From assembly GCA_009760855.2 (NCBI GenBank), contig WPIO01000011.1, forward strand, positions 7,651,501-7,715,500: a stretch of 64,000 bases of DNA. The letters are read 5' to 3'. The notes beneath the pieces are model-generated. The model did no database searches. It was not told the origin of the DNA and saw nothing but the letters and a program-made list of their open reading frames with translations. The position numbers were made by a program, and so were the translations under genes. This stretch comes from Cristatella mucedo (Eukaryota; Bryozoa; Phylactolaemata; Cristatellidae). Positions 13,248-25,019 of this stretch are shown here, piece by piece. How positions within the stretch are numbered: position 1 is the stretch's first letter; each line of letters begins with the position of its first letter.

Positions 13248-13842
13248 CAGTCGTCCCTCGCCACTTCGTGCTTCGGTTTTCGCGGCTTCACTCTATCGCG
13301 GTTTTTAAATGAATTCATTTTACAAAGTTTATCGAGATAGTGAAAATGATACAGCGCGCGCTCGGTGGTCTGGATCAGTTATATACCCCTGTATTACAAT
13401 TGAAATTCAAATTACTATGCAGGTCTGTGTAATCGAGCACCCCCAGAAATGTTTCAGCGTCACGTGCAGCCGCTCGACCGTTCCTCATTGAGCAAGTTGC
13501 ACTATTTTCATAGGTCAGTGGCTGCGTGTAAGAACTGTGCGTACGTGTAATTAGTAAATTTGCAATATTAATACGATATTTGTAGCGTCTTATATGTCTT
13601 ATTTTCTCTTATTTTGTCTAATATATTGGCTAATATGAGTGTAATAGTGATTAAAGGAGTGTTAATTCACATTCAATGGACTCTAATAGCCTTAAAAATC
13701 ATATTTAGAGGGTCGTGAATATGTTTTCCGTGGTCTAACTCCGACAATGTTTTATTTGAAAATAAAGAATTTTGCTTTGGAGAAATTCACTTATTGCAGT
13801 AGAGTCTGGAACTGGCTAACCGCGATAAATGAAGGACGACTG
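13248..13842. mobile_element. Tc/mariner (Tigger/pogo-like) MITE, 595 bp
   Basis: Bounded by CAGTCGTCCCTCGCC at the left and GATAAATGAAGGACGACTG at the right, i.e. inverted termini CAGTCGTCCYTC. The body has the features typical of Tigger-like non-autonomous elements: CGCGGCTTCACTCTATCGCGG after the left end, TTTAGAGGGTCGTGAATATG near 13706 and GAAATTCACTTATTGCAGTA near 13780. TT flanks both sides where TA would be expected, perhaps mutated. No transposase frame. A 45-bp piece of the same left end appears inverted at about 29465-29512. Confidence 0.8.
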
Positions 13843-13844
13843 TT

Positions 13845-14060
13845 GAAGCGGAGAGTCCTGAATGAAGGAATGAATAATAATTCAGATGCTGTGCTGCAAA
13901 CGCGAGAAATAATTTGGCTGTATTATTCTCGTCCAAGCAACCCCTGGATTTGGCCATGCTTCTTAGCGGCGGAAAGTAAGCCGACTTGAGCGAAGAATCA
14001 GTGAGCACATCCAATGACAAGTCGTAATTACGGGCACAAGTCACATGAGCGGTACCAGGT
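13845..14060 (-). pseudogene. LINE C-terminal fragment
   Basis: Minus strand encodes ARNYDLSLDVLTDSSLKSAYFPPLRSMAKSRGCLDENNTAKLFLAF, the usual ARNLGVxFDSxLSxxxHI...SAYxxLRxIxKIR block of the CR1/L2 C-terminus. Truncated at both ends, abutting the MITE. Confidence 0.75.
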
Positions 14061-14097
14061 TAACCGATCGTTAGCGCGAGGTCTTCCAAAGGCCATG

Positions 14098-14275
14098 CAT
14101 GGTAGGCCAAGAGGTAAGGTGCTCGCTCACTCGAATTCGAACGAACCTAAGACCGATGTCATGGGTTCGAATCCTTTAGCGGGCAATCCGTGATTGCCAG
14201 CTGCAAGTGGTGGTGATAGCCATTGAGGCTCTCCTGCCGCTATAGAAAATGAAGCTTTCATTCCAATGATTAATT
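14098..14275 (+). mobile_element. SINE family A, old copy upstream of tRNA-Leu
   Basis: Degenerate head with intact B box (GGGTTCGAATCC at about 14163), body GCAAGTGGTGGTGATAGCC and tail GGCTCTCCTGCCGCTATAGAAAATGAAGC. Ends within a few bases of the tRNA gene. Confidence 0.75.
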
Positions 14276-14276
14276 A

Positions 14277-14356
14277 GGTAGCGTGGCCGAGTGGTCTAAG
14301 GCGCTGGTTTTAGGCACCAGTCCGCAAGGGCGTGGGTTCGAATCCCACCGCTATCA
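14277..14356 (+). tRNA. tRNA-Leu (anticodon UAG)
   Basis: Type II tRNA fold: 7-bp acceptor stem GGTAGCG/CGCTATC (one G-T pair) with discriminator A, D arm GCC/GGC, anticodon stem CTGGT/ACCAG with loop TTTAGGC (anticodon TAG), a long variable arm as expected for leucine, T arm GTGGG/CCCAC with loop TTCGAAT. A box TGGCCGAGTGG and B box GGTTCGAATCC are canonical, and TTTT follows about 5 bp downstream as a Pol III stop. No intron. All stems pair, unlike the nearby SINE heads, so this is probably a genuine gene. A SINE A relic ends immediately upstream. Confidence 0.93.
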
Positions 14357-14418
14357 AATGTTTTACACAAGCCCCGATAGCCCAGAAAGTAATTTTGCAC
14401 TACCAACGTCGTGGGGCC

Positions 14419-14482
14419 ATCAAAAAATGGATCGTAATACTGCAGTACTCGAGTACTGCAGTTTTACGATCCATTTTTTGAT
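14419..14482. repeat. 64-bp near-perfect palindrome beside tRNA-Leu
   Basis: Two 32-bp arms meet with no spacer at CTCGAG (centre between 14450 and 14451); 31 of 32 positions are complementary. The ends are ATCAAAAAATGG and CCATTTTTTGAT. It starts 63 bp after the tRNA. No loop, so not a typical microRNA hairpin; a cruciform-forming palindrome or a fold-back artefact are both possible. Confidence 0.85.
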
Positions 14483-14529
14483 TTTTCTAACTGCAAGCTG
14501 GCTGCAAGATCTGATGCCAAGGCGTAGAA

Positions 14530-15000
14530 TTTCTATGAATCTGTAGAGCTAAAGCTGACCGTCATCGGCATAGAAATTAAAGCAAAGATTATTTTGACAT
14601 ATGTCAAAGGGCGATTATTGGTAATTAATAGAAGGGGTTAAGAGTCAGTCTGAGGTAACCCATACTTCGGCGGCTCGCCGGATAACCGAAAAGCATTTCC
14701 AATGTCTGTACTGCGACATCTCTAATTAAGTGGACCTCATATACCGTGAGCAGAGAATACCTTCCCTCATCTGCGTTGCTTTGAAGTTACTGTTAATCCC
14801 CCGAAGCAGAACAGTTTCTCTGAACTGATTAGCTCTATAAATAACGATGTAACTTGCTCATAAAATCAAATGAACTGAGAGAATTATTTAGTTGCTCGGC
14901 CGCCACTCTTTTAAGGGTCTTGTATATGAAGAGCAGAGGAGGGCCTGAACTGAAGTTACTTGAATTCTTGTAATTTCGGAATGGGTTCTTAATGAATGAT
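14530..15000 (-). pseudogene. LINE RT remnant
   Basis: Minus strand contains FNFYADDGQL (14555-14590), the RT catalytic YADD box, and upstream LKRVAAEQLNNSL (about 14880-14920), matching LERVVSDQLNSY of family A. Frameshifted and missing most of the domain. Confidence 0.65.
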
Positions 15001-16059
15001 GTTACAACCATTATTTGTGGAAAGAAAATTCAGCCGCAACCAGGGGCATATTTACAATATTTTCCCCAAGGTGACCGGAAACTATTAGATGGTCGTACAA
15101 GGAAAATTGTTGGGACAAGTTCAAGAGGACTGATGTTTTGGTAGCATGGGAGACAAATTAAATTGGACTTGAATGGAGACAGGCACGAGGGAAGTGAGTG
15201 AAAAAGAAACTAAATAAAATCAGTGGTCAGTCACCATGAGAGGCCAATATAATAATGTCAGCGATTTTTACGCTCGGCTTAGAGCCAGAGAGTGGAACGC
15301 CGTTGGACGCTGTAGTGTAGTAAACTCGAGCCTCCTTCTGGCTATTAAGTAAGCAACTCTAGGATACGGACTTATTATATTAGTACATAAGTGCTCTTCA
15401 TTGTCATTCCCTAAAGTTCAGCGTAGCTTCGCGCACGATGATGCACCAAGCACTTATTGGCTGTGCTTGGCGGGCGCCACCTTCATCTTGCTGCGAGTGA
15501 CCAAGGACATTCGCCATTAGGAGCCACGTCTTTGTAACCAAGGACTAAAGTTCAAAGCTTGTATAGCTCCACAAGTAAACATATCACTATTAATACGGAT
15601 GCTGACCATGAGACTCTCTGTAGAAAGCAGTAGCCTGGGACACACTCTTCTAAGACAGCCAAGTTAAACAAACCTTATTGAACACGCTGTATAAATAGCT
15701 TAAAGTGGCACACAGGTAAACAACCCTTTTCCCCACTCTGCGTTATTGGAATAGATTTCCAATCAAGATTGATCTCGTTTAATGAACAGGCTACGAACTA
15801 AGAATTCGGGTTCGACAGGGCTATTCAGTTGTGTTGCTGCTACGAGTAAATAAAAAACAGATAATTAGTCGCACTCGAAAAAAATAACAGCTGAGAGATT
15901 TCAAGGCAGCCGCAGTGACATTCACGATATATCTGTGATACCACCTAATAGTAAAATCCTTGACGTAATTTAGCGTTGCATGATTTTTTCTCGGAATTGC
16001 AGAGATGACCATCGTAAAGCAAATACCACTTTGATGTCCATCTGTGTCATCTGCCTAGA
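15001..16059. other. Unassigned intergenic stretch
   Basis: No gene, RNA or repeat recognised. Confidence 0.55.
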
Positions 16060-16725
16060 CATTATAAAAATAATAATTATAATACACTTGATAAGGCACC
16101 ATCAGAGAACTCAATCTCTGTATAGGCACTTTACAGTTGCTGCAAAGGAGGCACGATTGAATGGTGAGTGGTATCATGCTTTATGAAAAACATGAATAAC
16201 ATTGTTAAGGGTGACATGCACAGTGTCAGTATGCAAGTGTGGTTAGTGGTAGCATGCAACAGTGTCAGCACCCATAAGCACACAATATGGACGAATCACA
16301 GGGACCCACTAAATGCGGTTATAAGTAGATGCACTTTTAATATTTTTTTTAATGTGGTCAAGTCAGGGATGTCATGATGGAATTCCAGAGTGAGTTCCAG
16401 GCTTTTGAAACATATGAACTAAAGGCACGGCCTCCAAAAGGTTTGAGATTTGTACGAGGTATTACGATAATAATAAGAATAATGCACTTGAAAAAACACC
16501 CTCAGAGAACTCGATCTCTTTCTAGGCGCTTTACATTTGCTGCAAAGGGAAATGCCATTGAATGGTGAGTAATATCATGTATAGGTTGACAGTCAGTTAC
16601 CGAAAAGCGGGTGGTACGACGCTCGGCCTGGTGGCGGAGTTGATTTGATAGGTAGGCTGGAGTCAAAGAATGGAGGGATCTAAAAGTGAGCGACAGCACC
16701 GACATAAGCGACTGGAGCAGTTCAC
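16060..16725 (-). mobile_element. LINE family A 3' end with a nested copy of itself
   Basis: Minus-strand 3' UTR and part of the C-terminal coding region (TFRSLHSLTPAYLSNQLRHQA). At 16462-16580 a second, very short family A 3' end with its own ATAATAATAAGAATAATG tail interrupts it; the outer copy resumes at TATAGGTTGAC. Confidence 0.85.
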
Positions 16726-17355
16726 TTTATATCAAGAGGGTAACGTTCTTGTCAAGGTGAACCTTTGTCTTTCCCAGACTTTGATTTTTGACATATACTC
16801 ACTTTAAAAATTTCAAAAAGACTTTGCAAGCTAAGATTTATTGAGCATCACTAAGAAAATAAACGTACAACCATTCATTGTCGTTTCACGCTGGTGATTT
16901 TTTTAAACAAAGCCAACTTTCGGTGTCTTGCACGTCTAGCAAGATTTCACTTAACGATGAGTGCCAATCGGGCTACTCGGCCTCAAATACCTCTCCGCAA
17001 ATGACAGCGCTTCAGGCATTTATATAAAAAAATAGAGAGCGCGATTCCACAATTTACACCTGATTCCACTTATAAAATACATCTACTGCAGTGTGCCGGA
17101 AGCGTTAAGGCGGCACAATTCGCTCCGTCTTTTCACGACTTAGAGCATCTGCAGCAAGGAACGACCGAAGCTGAGCGGTCACTGCTATGCAGAATATGCT
17201 GCTGCGTAAAATGCAAACTAAGGTGATCACTTACCTAGGCCATAGTGCATGGCTGTCAAAAACTAAGCATCAGCATTTATGCGTGAGATTAAATCGGAGA
17301 GAGCGAATGCAAAATGGGGATAGATGACAGCCTGCTACTGGCTACTGCGCTAGAT
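16726..17355. other. Downstream flank of the carboxypeptidase stop
   Basis: Non-repeat sequence expected to include the 3' UTR of the carboxypeptidase gene (transcribed on the minus strand). No other feature seen except the possible AATAAA. Confidence 0.5.
16837..16842 (-). terminator. Possible polyadenylation signal of the carboxypeptidase gene
   Basis: AATAAA on the minus strand about 515 bp beyond the stop codon, in non-repeat sequence between the stop and the next LINE fragment. It is the first perfect hexamer I found there. Such hexamers occur by chance in AT-rich DNA, so this is tentative. Confidence 0.3.
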
Positions 17356-17631
17356 TCACTTCAACGTGAACGACGGGAGCGTGATGACATTGCACGTTAG
17401 AGCGTGGGCAATGGCAATTATTATTGTTAGAATGCGCCAGCATGGGGTTGTTGAATCAAAACCAGAAGTTGCCGATCTTGTCTGAAAATCTTTGACGTCC
17501 GATTTTTTTTGGAGTGCATCGGGGGTGACGACGGTAGGCGGCAGATTTCCCAGATTGATTCGGACCTCCGTGACGCTGCCGTCAACGACCATGAAGTTTT
17601 GTCTCCAAACGCGGCGGCCAGCTCTGGTGAC
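17356..17631 (-). CDS. Carboxypeptidase exon 8: end of TTL domain, hydrophobic tail, stop
   Basis: 276 nt, residues 376-466 and TGA at 17356-17358. Acceptor GCTTACAG|GTCACC. VTRAGRRVWRQNFMVVDG then VTEVRINL completes the last strands of the transthyretin-like domain. A Ser/Thr/Lys-rich linker follows, then a hydrophobic run (ILTIIIAIAHALTC, 442-455) and about ten more residues. A hydrophobic C-terminus is what CPM uses for GPI attachment; here polar residues (TLPSFTLK) follow the hydrophobic run, so a short membrane anchor or a weak GPI signal are both possible. Confidence 0.85.
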   Translation of the reverse strand, partial: VTRAGRRVWRQNFMVVDGSVTEVRINLGNLPPTVVTPDALQKKSDVKDFQTRSATSGFDSTTPCWRILTIIIAIAHALTCNVITLPSFTLK

Positions 17632-20600
17632 CTGTAAGCAATAATAAATATATCACCGATTACAGATCCTAGTTAAAATAATTCACAGAAAGATTTATGC
17701 AGCTATGGGTGCAGCTGAATGCTTCGAAGAGGATAAACGCAAACACACGTATTTGCTCACATGGTCACATTTGAAAGTAGAAAATATAAATCTTTTTTGT
17801 TAAGTGTACACAGGCACAATTTCTCTGTCAAGCCAAGCAAAATGGAAGGCTCCTGTGCTGCATTAGACGAAGCTTCAAAATTAACATTTATTGGTGGTGC
17901 GTGTAGAAGGTATCGGTCGCCGATGGCTTTTGGTTAACTACAAATACTTGATTAAAAACCTGATCCAAAGGGATCCATTAGACCGCAGTGGTAGAAAGTC
18001 AACTGAGGTGTAATCGCTGTACCTTCAGCAGGGTTCACGTGAAATTCCGAAGAGTCGGAAGTCATGCGGCAACCGGGTGATCTGGTCAATTCTTAGCACA
18101 TCTTCACTGGCCCGCACGTGGCTGCACCGTATTGTGCCCAATTATAAGCTGATTTATTTTGTCCTATACCGTCTTTAACTGTGCCCTAATTCAAGAGAAA
18201 TATCAGTCTAGTGGTGCTCCTATCAGACGATGATGTGGCATCGTATAAAACCTAGAAAGTACGATTGAACTTGTGAGGAAAACGAACCATACTATGTGGA
18301 GAATGACTGCTCACTGCCACCAATACTCGAGCAGCAACGATCAAAGAATCGAAACGATCACTGGACAGATAAGAAAGCCGCTTATTGACGACGTTGCGTA
18401 TCTTCTCTCGAAGCACATGAGGGCCATTAGGGTGAAGGGGGTGTCAGTAAGGATAGTCTGGCTTCTATAATGCAATAAAAGCTAGGCGGCTTTCGATAAG
18501 TGCTTCAGGTGGCCGAATGATTTAATCCCACGCACAACAGAAACAGATGAGAAACAAAGTCGATTCAGCGAAGTTGTAAAGTAAACACATCGATGAGCCC
18601 ATCAGGAGAATCACAGCGAAGGACGGCTGAAGATGAATTGTGGGAGTCTCCAGATGGGGAAAGCATAAGCATCCGGTCGTCGTCGCGGAAGAAGAACTGT
18701 GGTGGATGCGAGTTCTCTAGATATTAGATTTGCGGAGCACAAGCTCCGGTCGCCAGCATAAATATTTTTCAAGCGAAATATACGAGCAGCTCACTGCTTG
18801 TTTTGCTAGTAGCTGAGAGCTCGAGAAACTCACTCTGACATAGCTACAAGAATTTCCGGCAGGCAGAAGCCTACCCGGCTCAGAGAGCCATTCTTCAGCA
18901 GCAAATTAATTGTTCGCTTTCCGAAAAGGCAAGCATTTTTTTTTAAAGAAATGCGTGACTGGAGAAATTCAGGTGGCCTGCTTGCGAGGTGCTCGCGCCT
19001 TTCACTCGCAAGCGTGCGGGGGCGTGTTTGCAGAGGAGCCCGACGAGAGGTGAAATGTCGGCTCGTCGCGCGAGGCACTTTTGCTTGCCGAGCTCTAGCT
19101 CTATAGCTCTAGTCGCCACGCCCACGGTCCGTGGGGGTCAAACCCCCGGATAATAAGTGAGCTGCTAGGCTGTTTAACTGTTCAAATCTGCTCCGTTGCC
19201 CTCTGAGCGTCAAAGACCTCCAGGCACTCGCCCAAAACCTCTATTGGGAGTCGTCCAAGGATTCTAGAATGCAGTTGTTTGACGACCGGGGTTCAAAGTG
19301 CTCGCCTTTGACGACCGGGGTCATGGGCTTGAGCCCCCTGTGGCACACACAAAGCGCCCGGGTGGAGATTACGTTCTTTTAGGGCGCTCTAAAAATGAAT
19401 TGAATATAAACTATATAATGTCAAGTATCTACACAAGTAGATTCGGGCTTTTTCGGGTTCGCAAATTCGACGAGTTACGCCAGAAGTGGCACGAAGAAGT
19501 TTTTCGCAAGATGATTTTTATAAAGCGGCTCGCGTTTGGCGAGCACTTTATTTGCGAAACCACAGAAGGACTGTCCATTTTCTTAAAGGTTTCACATTCC
19601 TTTTTTCAGTTTCAAACTAGGTCATCGTGCTTAGAAACGCTTATTAAAGAGGCTGTTCAAGCCAAGCTATTCGACTCTTCGGCTCCGCGCCGCCTCGGGT
19701 TCTCCAAATCGAGATGCGAACCTCATTTTATTCTGTCGAAAGAGATTTTCAAATGGAGTACCTTCGGCGAAAAGCTACGAGTTCTCGAACTGTTTTATAT
19801 AGAAGTTGAAGAGCTATTACCCAGGAGCTTCGCATGCGCCGCATGCGCTCGAGCCCACGATCTCGGTCATTAAATGCGAGCACCTGCTCAGTGCGAAACG
19901 TGTGCCTTGTGTCGTGGTTTCAAACTGTAGCTGGTTTTAGAGATTCCCTGGCAAAGAGACTCACGTGGTCTTCGGACTAGAATGGTATGCCGGCAAAAAC
20001 TCGTTGCGCAGGCTTGATGTCTGATAAATTTTCGCGGGCAAGACATACTATGGAAAGTAAACTTACAACATTTGAGAAACTGGAGATTTGTGCAAAATCA
20101 CCGAGCTGGTTTGGTCCAGTGGTTAAGTTGCTCGCCCCGACCTAGGTCTAGCTGAGGTCGAGGGCTAGATCCCCGAGGCATATGTGAAGCACCTGAGTTG
20201 AGATTAAGTTCTCTCGTGGCGTTACACAAATGAATTATATATTTTTTTAAATGGCCGCAAGCTAATGGATTACGCGAGAATGGGTCGCAGAGACTATCGT
20301 GTCATCATAATGTTTCTCTGAATAGGCATGACGTCGGCCAGATATCAGTCAGAGAGATATAATAGATGGCGAAAAGAAGGTAGCATATGACTGAACCCTG
20401 AGGTACCAAATTCTTTGGCGCTTACTAGAGGACCAGCAGTTGTTTAATAAAAAATCTGATACCTTTCATCTGCGAGAAGATCTAACCAAATTTAGCATCG
20501 TGCAAGTAATACCTAGGTGTACGAATAGGTGCACAAGAAAGATCTGGGGGAGGGGATTCAATGGACTACAATGGCTGCTGAGAGATTCAGGAACGCAGAG

Positions 20601-23600
20601 ATGATTCACGAACACAGAGATTTAGGAACGCTAGCGGAGAGGCTATCGATCTTGAAAAAGAGTTTTTCAGAGTTTCATTAAATACTTGATGCAGAGCAGT
20701 TTCTTCGGAATATTTAGCTTAAAACCCGATAATAAATTGCTCGCACGATCTGATAAATTAAAAATAGCGGCAGGAAAATTCGCATAGCACCCTCAGAGAA
20801 ATGAATCGATTTATATGCCCTTTACATATACAATTGATGTAGGCGCTTAGTCAGTAAGCCACCAGACGTTCTACTATTTTGCATAAGAGTAGCGCATAGT
20901 TGAAAGAACTAAAATTACCTAAATTATAATCGTCCATGGTAGGCTTTTTAATGAGCTGGCTGAAAATTGCTGTATTTAGAGGGGAAAATGCTCCACCAGT
21001 ACCCCGAGGCAGCAGGGATTTTGACAATATTTGTAACTTGGCATTAGGTTGGGATAGAATTAACAGCACGGTTGGCGAAGGGCCGAACGAAAACTGGGAC
21101 GCCAATCCGAGCTGTGCTTCATGGAGCGGTTACGATGCGTCAGGGGAAAGTGCTAGTTTTATAAAGCTAACCTACCGTTTTTGGTAATGTGCGTATCTTG
21201 TCACATATAAAACTTCTGCATCGTTTGGCGAAGGGTATCCGTTTAATACTCGACGCCGGCGAAAGATTTGTATAGCTTTATCTACTTACCTTTCGGTAGC
21301 AGCGTACATTAATTCGGCCGGCGGCATAGAGTCAAAATTAAGTTCTTATATAGCAATGGGAAAGCTTTTATAGGATTTTGCGTAGCTTTCAAGCGGAAAT
21401 AAATAATAGCCTACTGAAGAGCGCGACCCCACGGCCTAGTTGAATGAGTTTGAGCATCGTGTCACTGGGCTAAAAACTGTGGATCGAGCGATGGCGAGTC
21501 TAGAGATTCAAGATCGCGCACTTTCGGAGGTCTCACCGACAGAGCGGTATTTTCCATGGAGTTGCACTCGATCGGATGCTACAGTCATTGATTAGCGCAT
21601 TTCTTCTGAATCAATATATGCGTGCCTTGAAACTTTTTCCGCCAACTGCACGTGAATAAGGGCAGAGTCGGAAGTTGTTTGCCCCAAGTTGTGACATTCC
21701 GGCAATGAAACGCTTTTGATGAGCATTGGGACTTTAAAAAAACAGCGTGTCACAATAATCCAAAGAATAGTGTCATAATGACAAATAGTGTGGGTAAAAA
21801 TAATCAAATATTGACCTAATAATAGTAATAATAATAATAATAATATTCCACTTGATAAAGTGCCCTCAGAGAACTTAATCTCTTTCTAGGCGCTTTACAT
21901 TTGCTGCAAAGGGAATAATAATACACTTGATAAAGCGCCCTCAGAGAGCTCAATCTCTTTCTAGGCGATTTAAATTGCTGCAAAGGAAACACAATCGAAT
22001 GCTGAAAGGTATCATGCTTGATAGACGACATGAATAATATGGTTAGGGGTGACATGCACAGGGTCAGCATGCAGTGGTCAAGTCTGGGGATGTCGCAACG
22101 AAAGTTGGCCTGATAGGTACAAGCCAAGCTTGCAATAAAGTCGGATGTGACGCCTCACCACTGTGAAATGGTCAAGCTTATCCAACCATGGAGATTTTTG
22201 GGCGGCAGGGATAACCAGAGCGAGCGATTAACAACCCTAAGGCACCAGCCAACGCCACTGAACGGAGCCCCGTAGCTTCCGCCCACTTTTCTGCGGTATA
22301 AGATAGACCCGTGTCGTTGTTTAAAGAAGTGACGTATGAGCTACCGGCATCGAAGGCACACACGGTGATACATCTTTAATTTTAGCAGACAGCACTCTGG
22401 ACACCTGTTTTTTGCATCAGCAGATAAGCCTGGAAGCCTCTAAGCAGCAACAGACATGCGCCAGAGAATAATTGTCACATCCAACCTGTTACATTCAACC
22501 TGTCACATCTGCTATGACTAAAATATCATCGTCGTTAAAGCTTCGTCCAGGTGCTACGTACCTCCAAGAGATATAAGCTTGACGGAAGCAGAAGCTTCCA
22601 GAACTCGCCTCGCGAGGACACGTTGACGGGCATGCGCTGATCAATCGTGACTGTCGCGTCTGTGACAGGATTGTTTTTCTCGTCCATTATGAGACCTCGG
22701 ACACCTTAAAGAAGTGGTTCGTCGCTGTTTATTACATCAAACAAGCAGCCTGCCACGTTTTACGTAAGTAAAGGCAGACGCTGCAAAATTGTGCTTCGTC
22801 TGTTGTTTAGGTTCCTCTTGCTGAAAAAATTGGCCAATGCAGCGTATAGGCCACTCTTGCTAATGAAGATTCATAATAAAACTCGCTATCTACGCTGAAA
22901 TTAGGTGCCACTTGAAAGAGAGGGGATCTGGCAGATGCAATCATAAATACAGCACATATAGGAGACTTCTAGAAACAAGAAGCACCGACTTATTCACTCG
23001 CTCACGCCAGTAACTTGTACGTCATTACTTCTCGTGGTCTAACCTGGCCCAATGCGTCAGTCACACTTTATTATGATCGCACCGACGACCTAGTAGCTAC
23101 TGTCACTAATTTAAGACCTGGAGTCTAGTGGTTTCAATAGTGCCGATAATAAAGCAAGTCAAATTGAAACAAGCTATTAATATAATCGGATAGCTCTCAA
23201 AGGTTGGCACTACTGATAAGATAGAGAGTAATCTGAAAACATTTACCACCTGCGCCTCAGCATGGATATGGCTACTGTTTGCCACGAAGTGTATGAACAT
23301 GACCTCTGTAACCACATTTATCCACCTTACTCTTTCGGTAAATTAGCCTTTATTATTACGAAACGGCAGAGCACTTAAGCTTCAAACAAGTATCAATAAA
23401 AAGAATGAAGAAGGAGCATCCATAGCTGAGTCTACGTTCACCTGAACTGCCAAGGCTTGCTTTAATTGTATTCCGCCAGATTTTGAGGCTAGCAAGTTGA
23501 TGGATTTAAATAATCCTTTGGTTGGCAAAGCTTGACTGACTTACAACTTACAACTCATCATTATTTATCCGGCTGAAGACACCCTATCAGTAAGCACATA

Positions 23601-24924
23601 AGCAAGGTCAATTAAGCTACGTCAGAATCTACCCACCATTTCCTGTGCACAAAATAGCTGTAGAGTCCGCTCGTTTAAACGTCCTGGAACATCTTTGTGT
23701 TGCATAGAGACTCTTATATTGTTCCCTGATATTTTAAAACTACCCAGCTCGATCTGATATGCCTGGCAATAACGTTAAATTTTCCAGCTGCATACCAGAC
23801 TCGAATACCATAGTTCTATTGAGCAGTAGAGGAACACTAAAGGGGAGGCAGATTAGAAACTGACCAGGTTGCAGCGACGTTTTGATTGGTAGAGGCGGGT
23901 GTACGGATGCAAACCGCCAAATGCGTTTCTAAGGAACGGCGGCTAGCCGATGACCCTAATATGCAGTCAGTCGGAACGCACATCTGTATAAATTGTCGAG
24001 CCGTTAATGCACAAGCCTAATTCAGCAATTTTTTCCCACGCTTGTCACGGGGCCAGACCGAGAAAGCTGTCTTAATATTTGTGCAGCAAAGTGAAGAAAG
24101 GGTTACATAGTTCCACAGCCTGATTCAAATTGGGTTGGAATGTCCACAGCGGCCTTTTGTCTCGCTTGTCCGAGGCAATTCTGAATTGCCTGCTGCCAGG
24201 AATAGATCTCACGACCTGGGTCGTGGAGAGCAAGCACTTTAGCCGTAAGCTAAGACGGGTGGAGGCGCAATGCTAGCTTGGTATGGCAAAACAAAGATCG
24301 GGTCTCCTTAGCGACCTCTTTTTATCTTATCGCTTTACCTAACAACCTTAGTTAACTATGCCATTCTAAAGTTATTTATAGTTAATCTAGTAACAGCCAG
24401 TGCTAGCTGTACTCTACGGTGTGATAAGCTGTGAGCTTTATATTGGAAATTGTTACAGTCGTTCGGCGTGCACTTACCAATGTTAACTCCACGTGCAAAG
24501 TTGAGTAGAGCGTCCCTGTTATCTAGCCAAATCCGCATCAGCCGGTTCGCCCTGGGATACTTCAAGCATCCTACTTCCAGAGTCACCTCCATACAGCTTC
24601 CAAACGCATAATTATAGTCTAGCATAGTTCCTACAACAATGCAGTAACAAGTAGTGATACTTCAAAATAGCGGTGACATCTGGCACAAGCTATTAACAGA
24701 GAAAGGGTCATCGCCCTCGAAAGATCAATTCGGCCCTAATAAGCAGTAAGCAGCTTTTACATACGAATATCAGACCGTCCAGCAAATGCAGTTACCAGAG
24801 GCAGAAAGAGATAGGAAGACAGAGAGACAGACAGACACAGACAGAGAAACATACAGAGACGGAGTCAGAGAGTCAGCGTGACAGAGACAGAGAGACAGAG
24901 AGACAGAGAGACAGGGAGACGGAG

Positions 24925-25019
<95 letters not shown>

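Larger units (their letters stand above)
17632..22561 (-). other. Carboxypeptidase intron 7
   Basis: 4.9-kb intron. 17640-19130 holds no recognisable gene; 19130-20250 has SINE B copies and an unassigned open frame; 20330-22140 has LINE fragments. 22140-22561 is unassigned. Confidence 0.78.

Noticed and set aside
14419-14482. microRNA precursor
   Set aside because: The arms meet without a loop and pairing is almost perfect over 32 bp; not a typical pre-miRNA.
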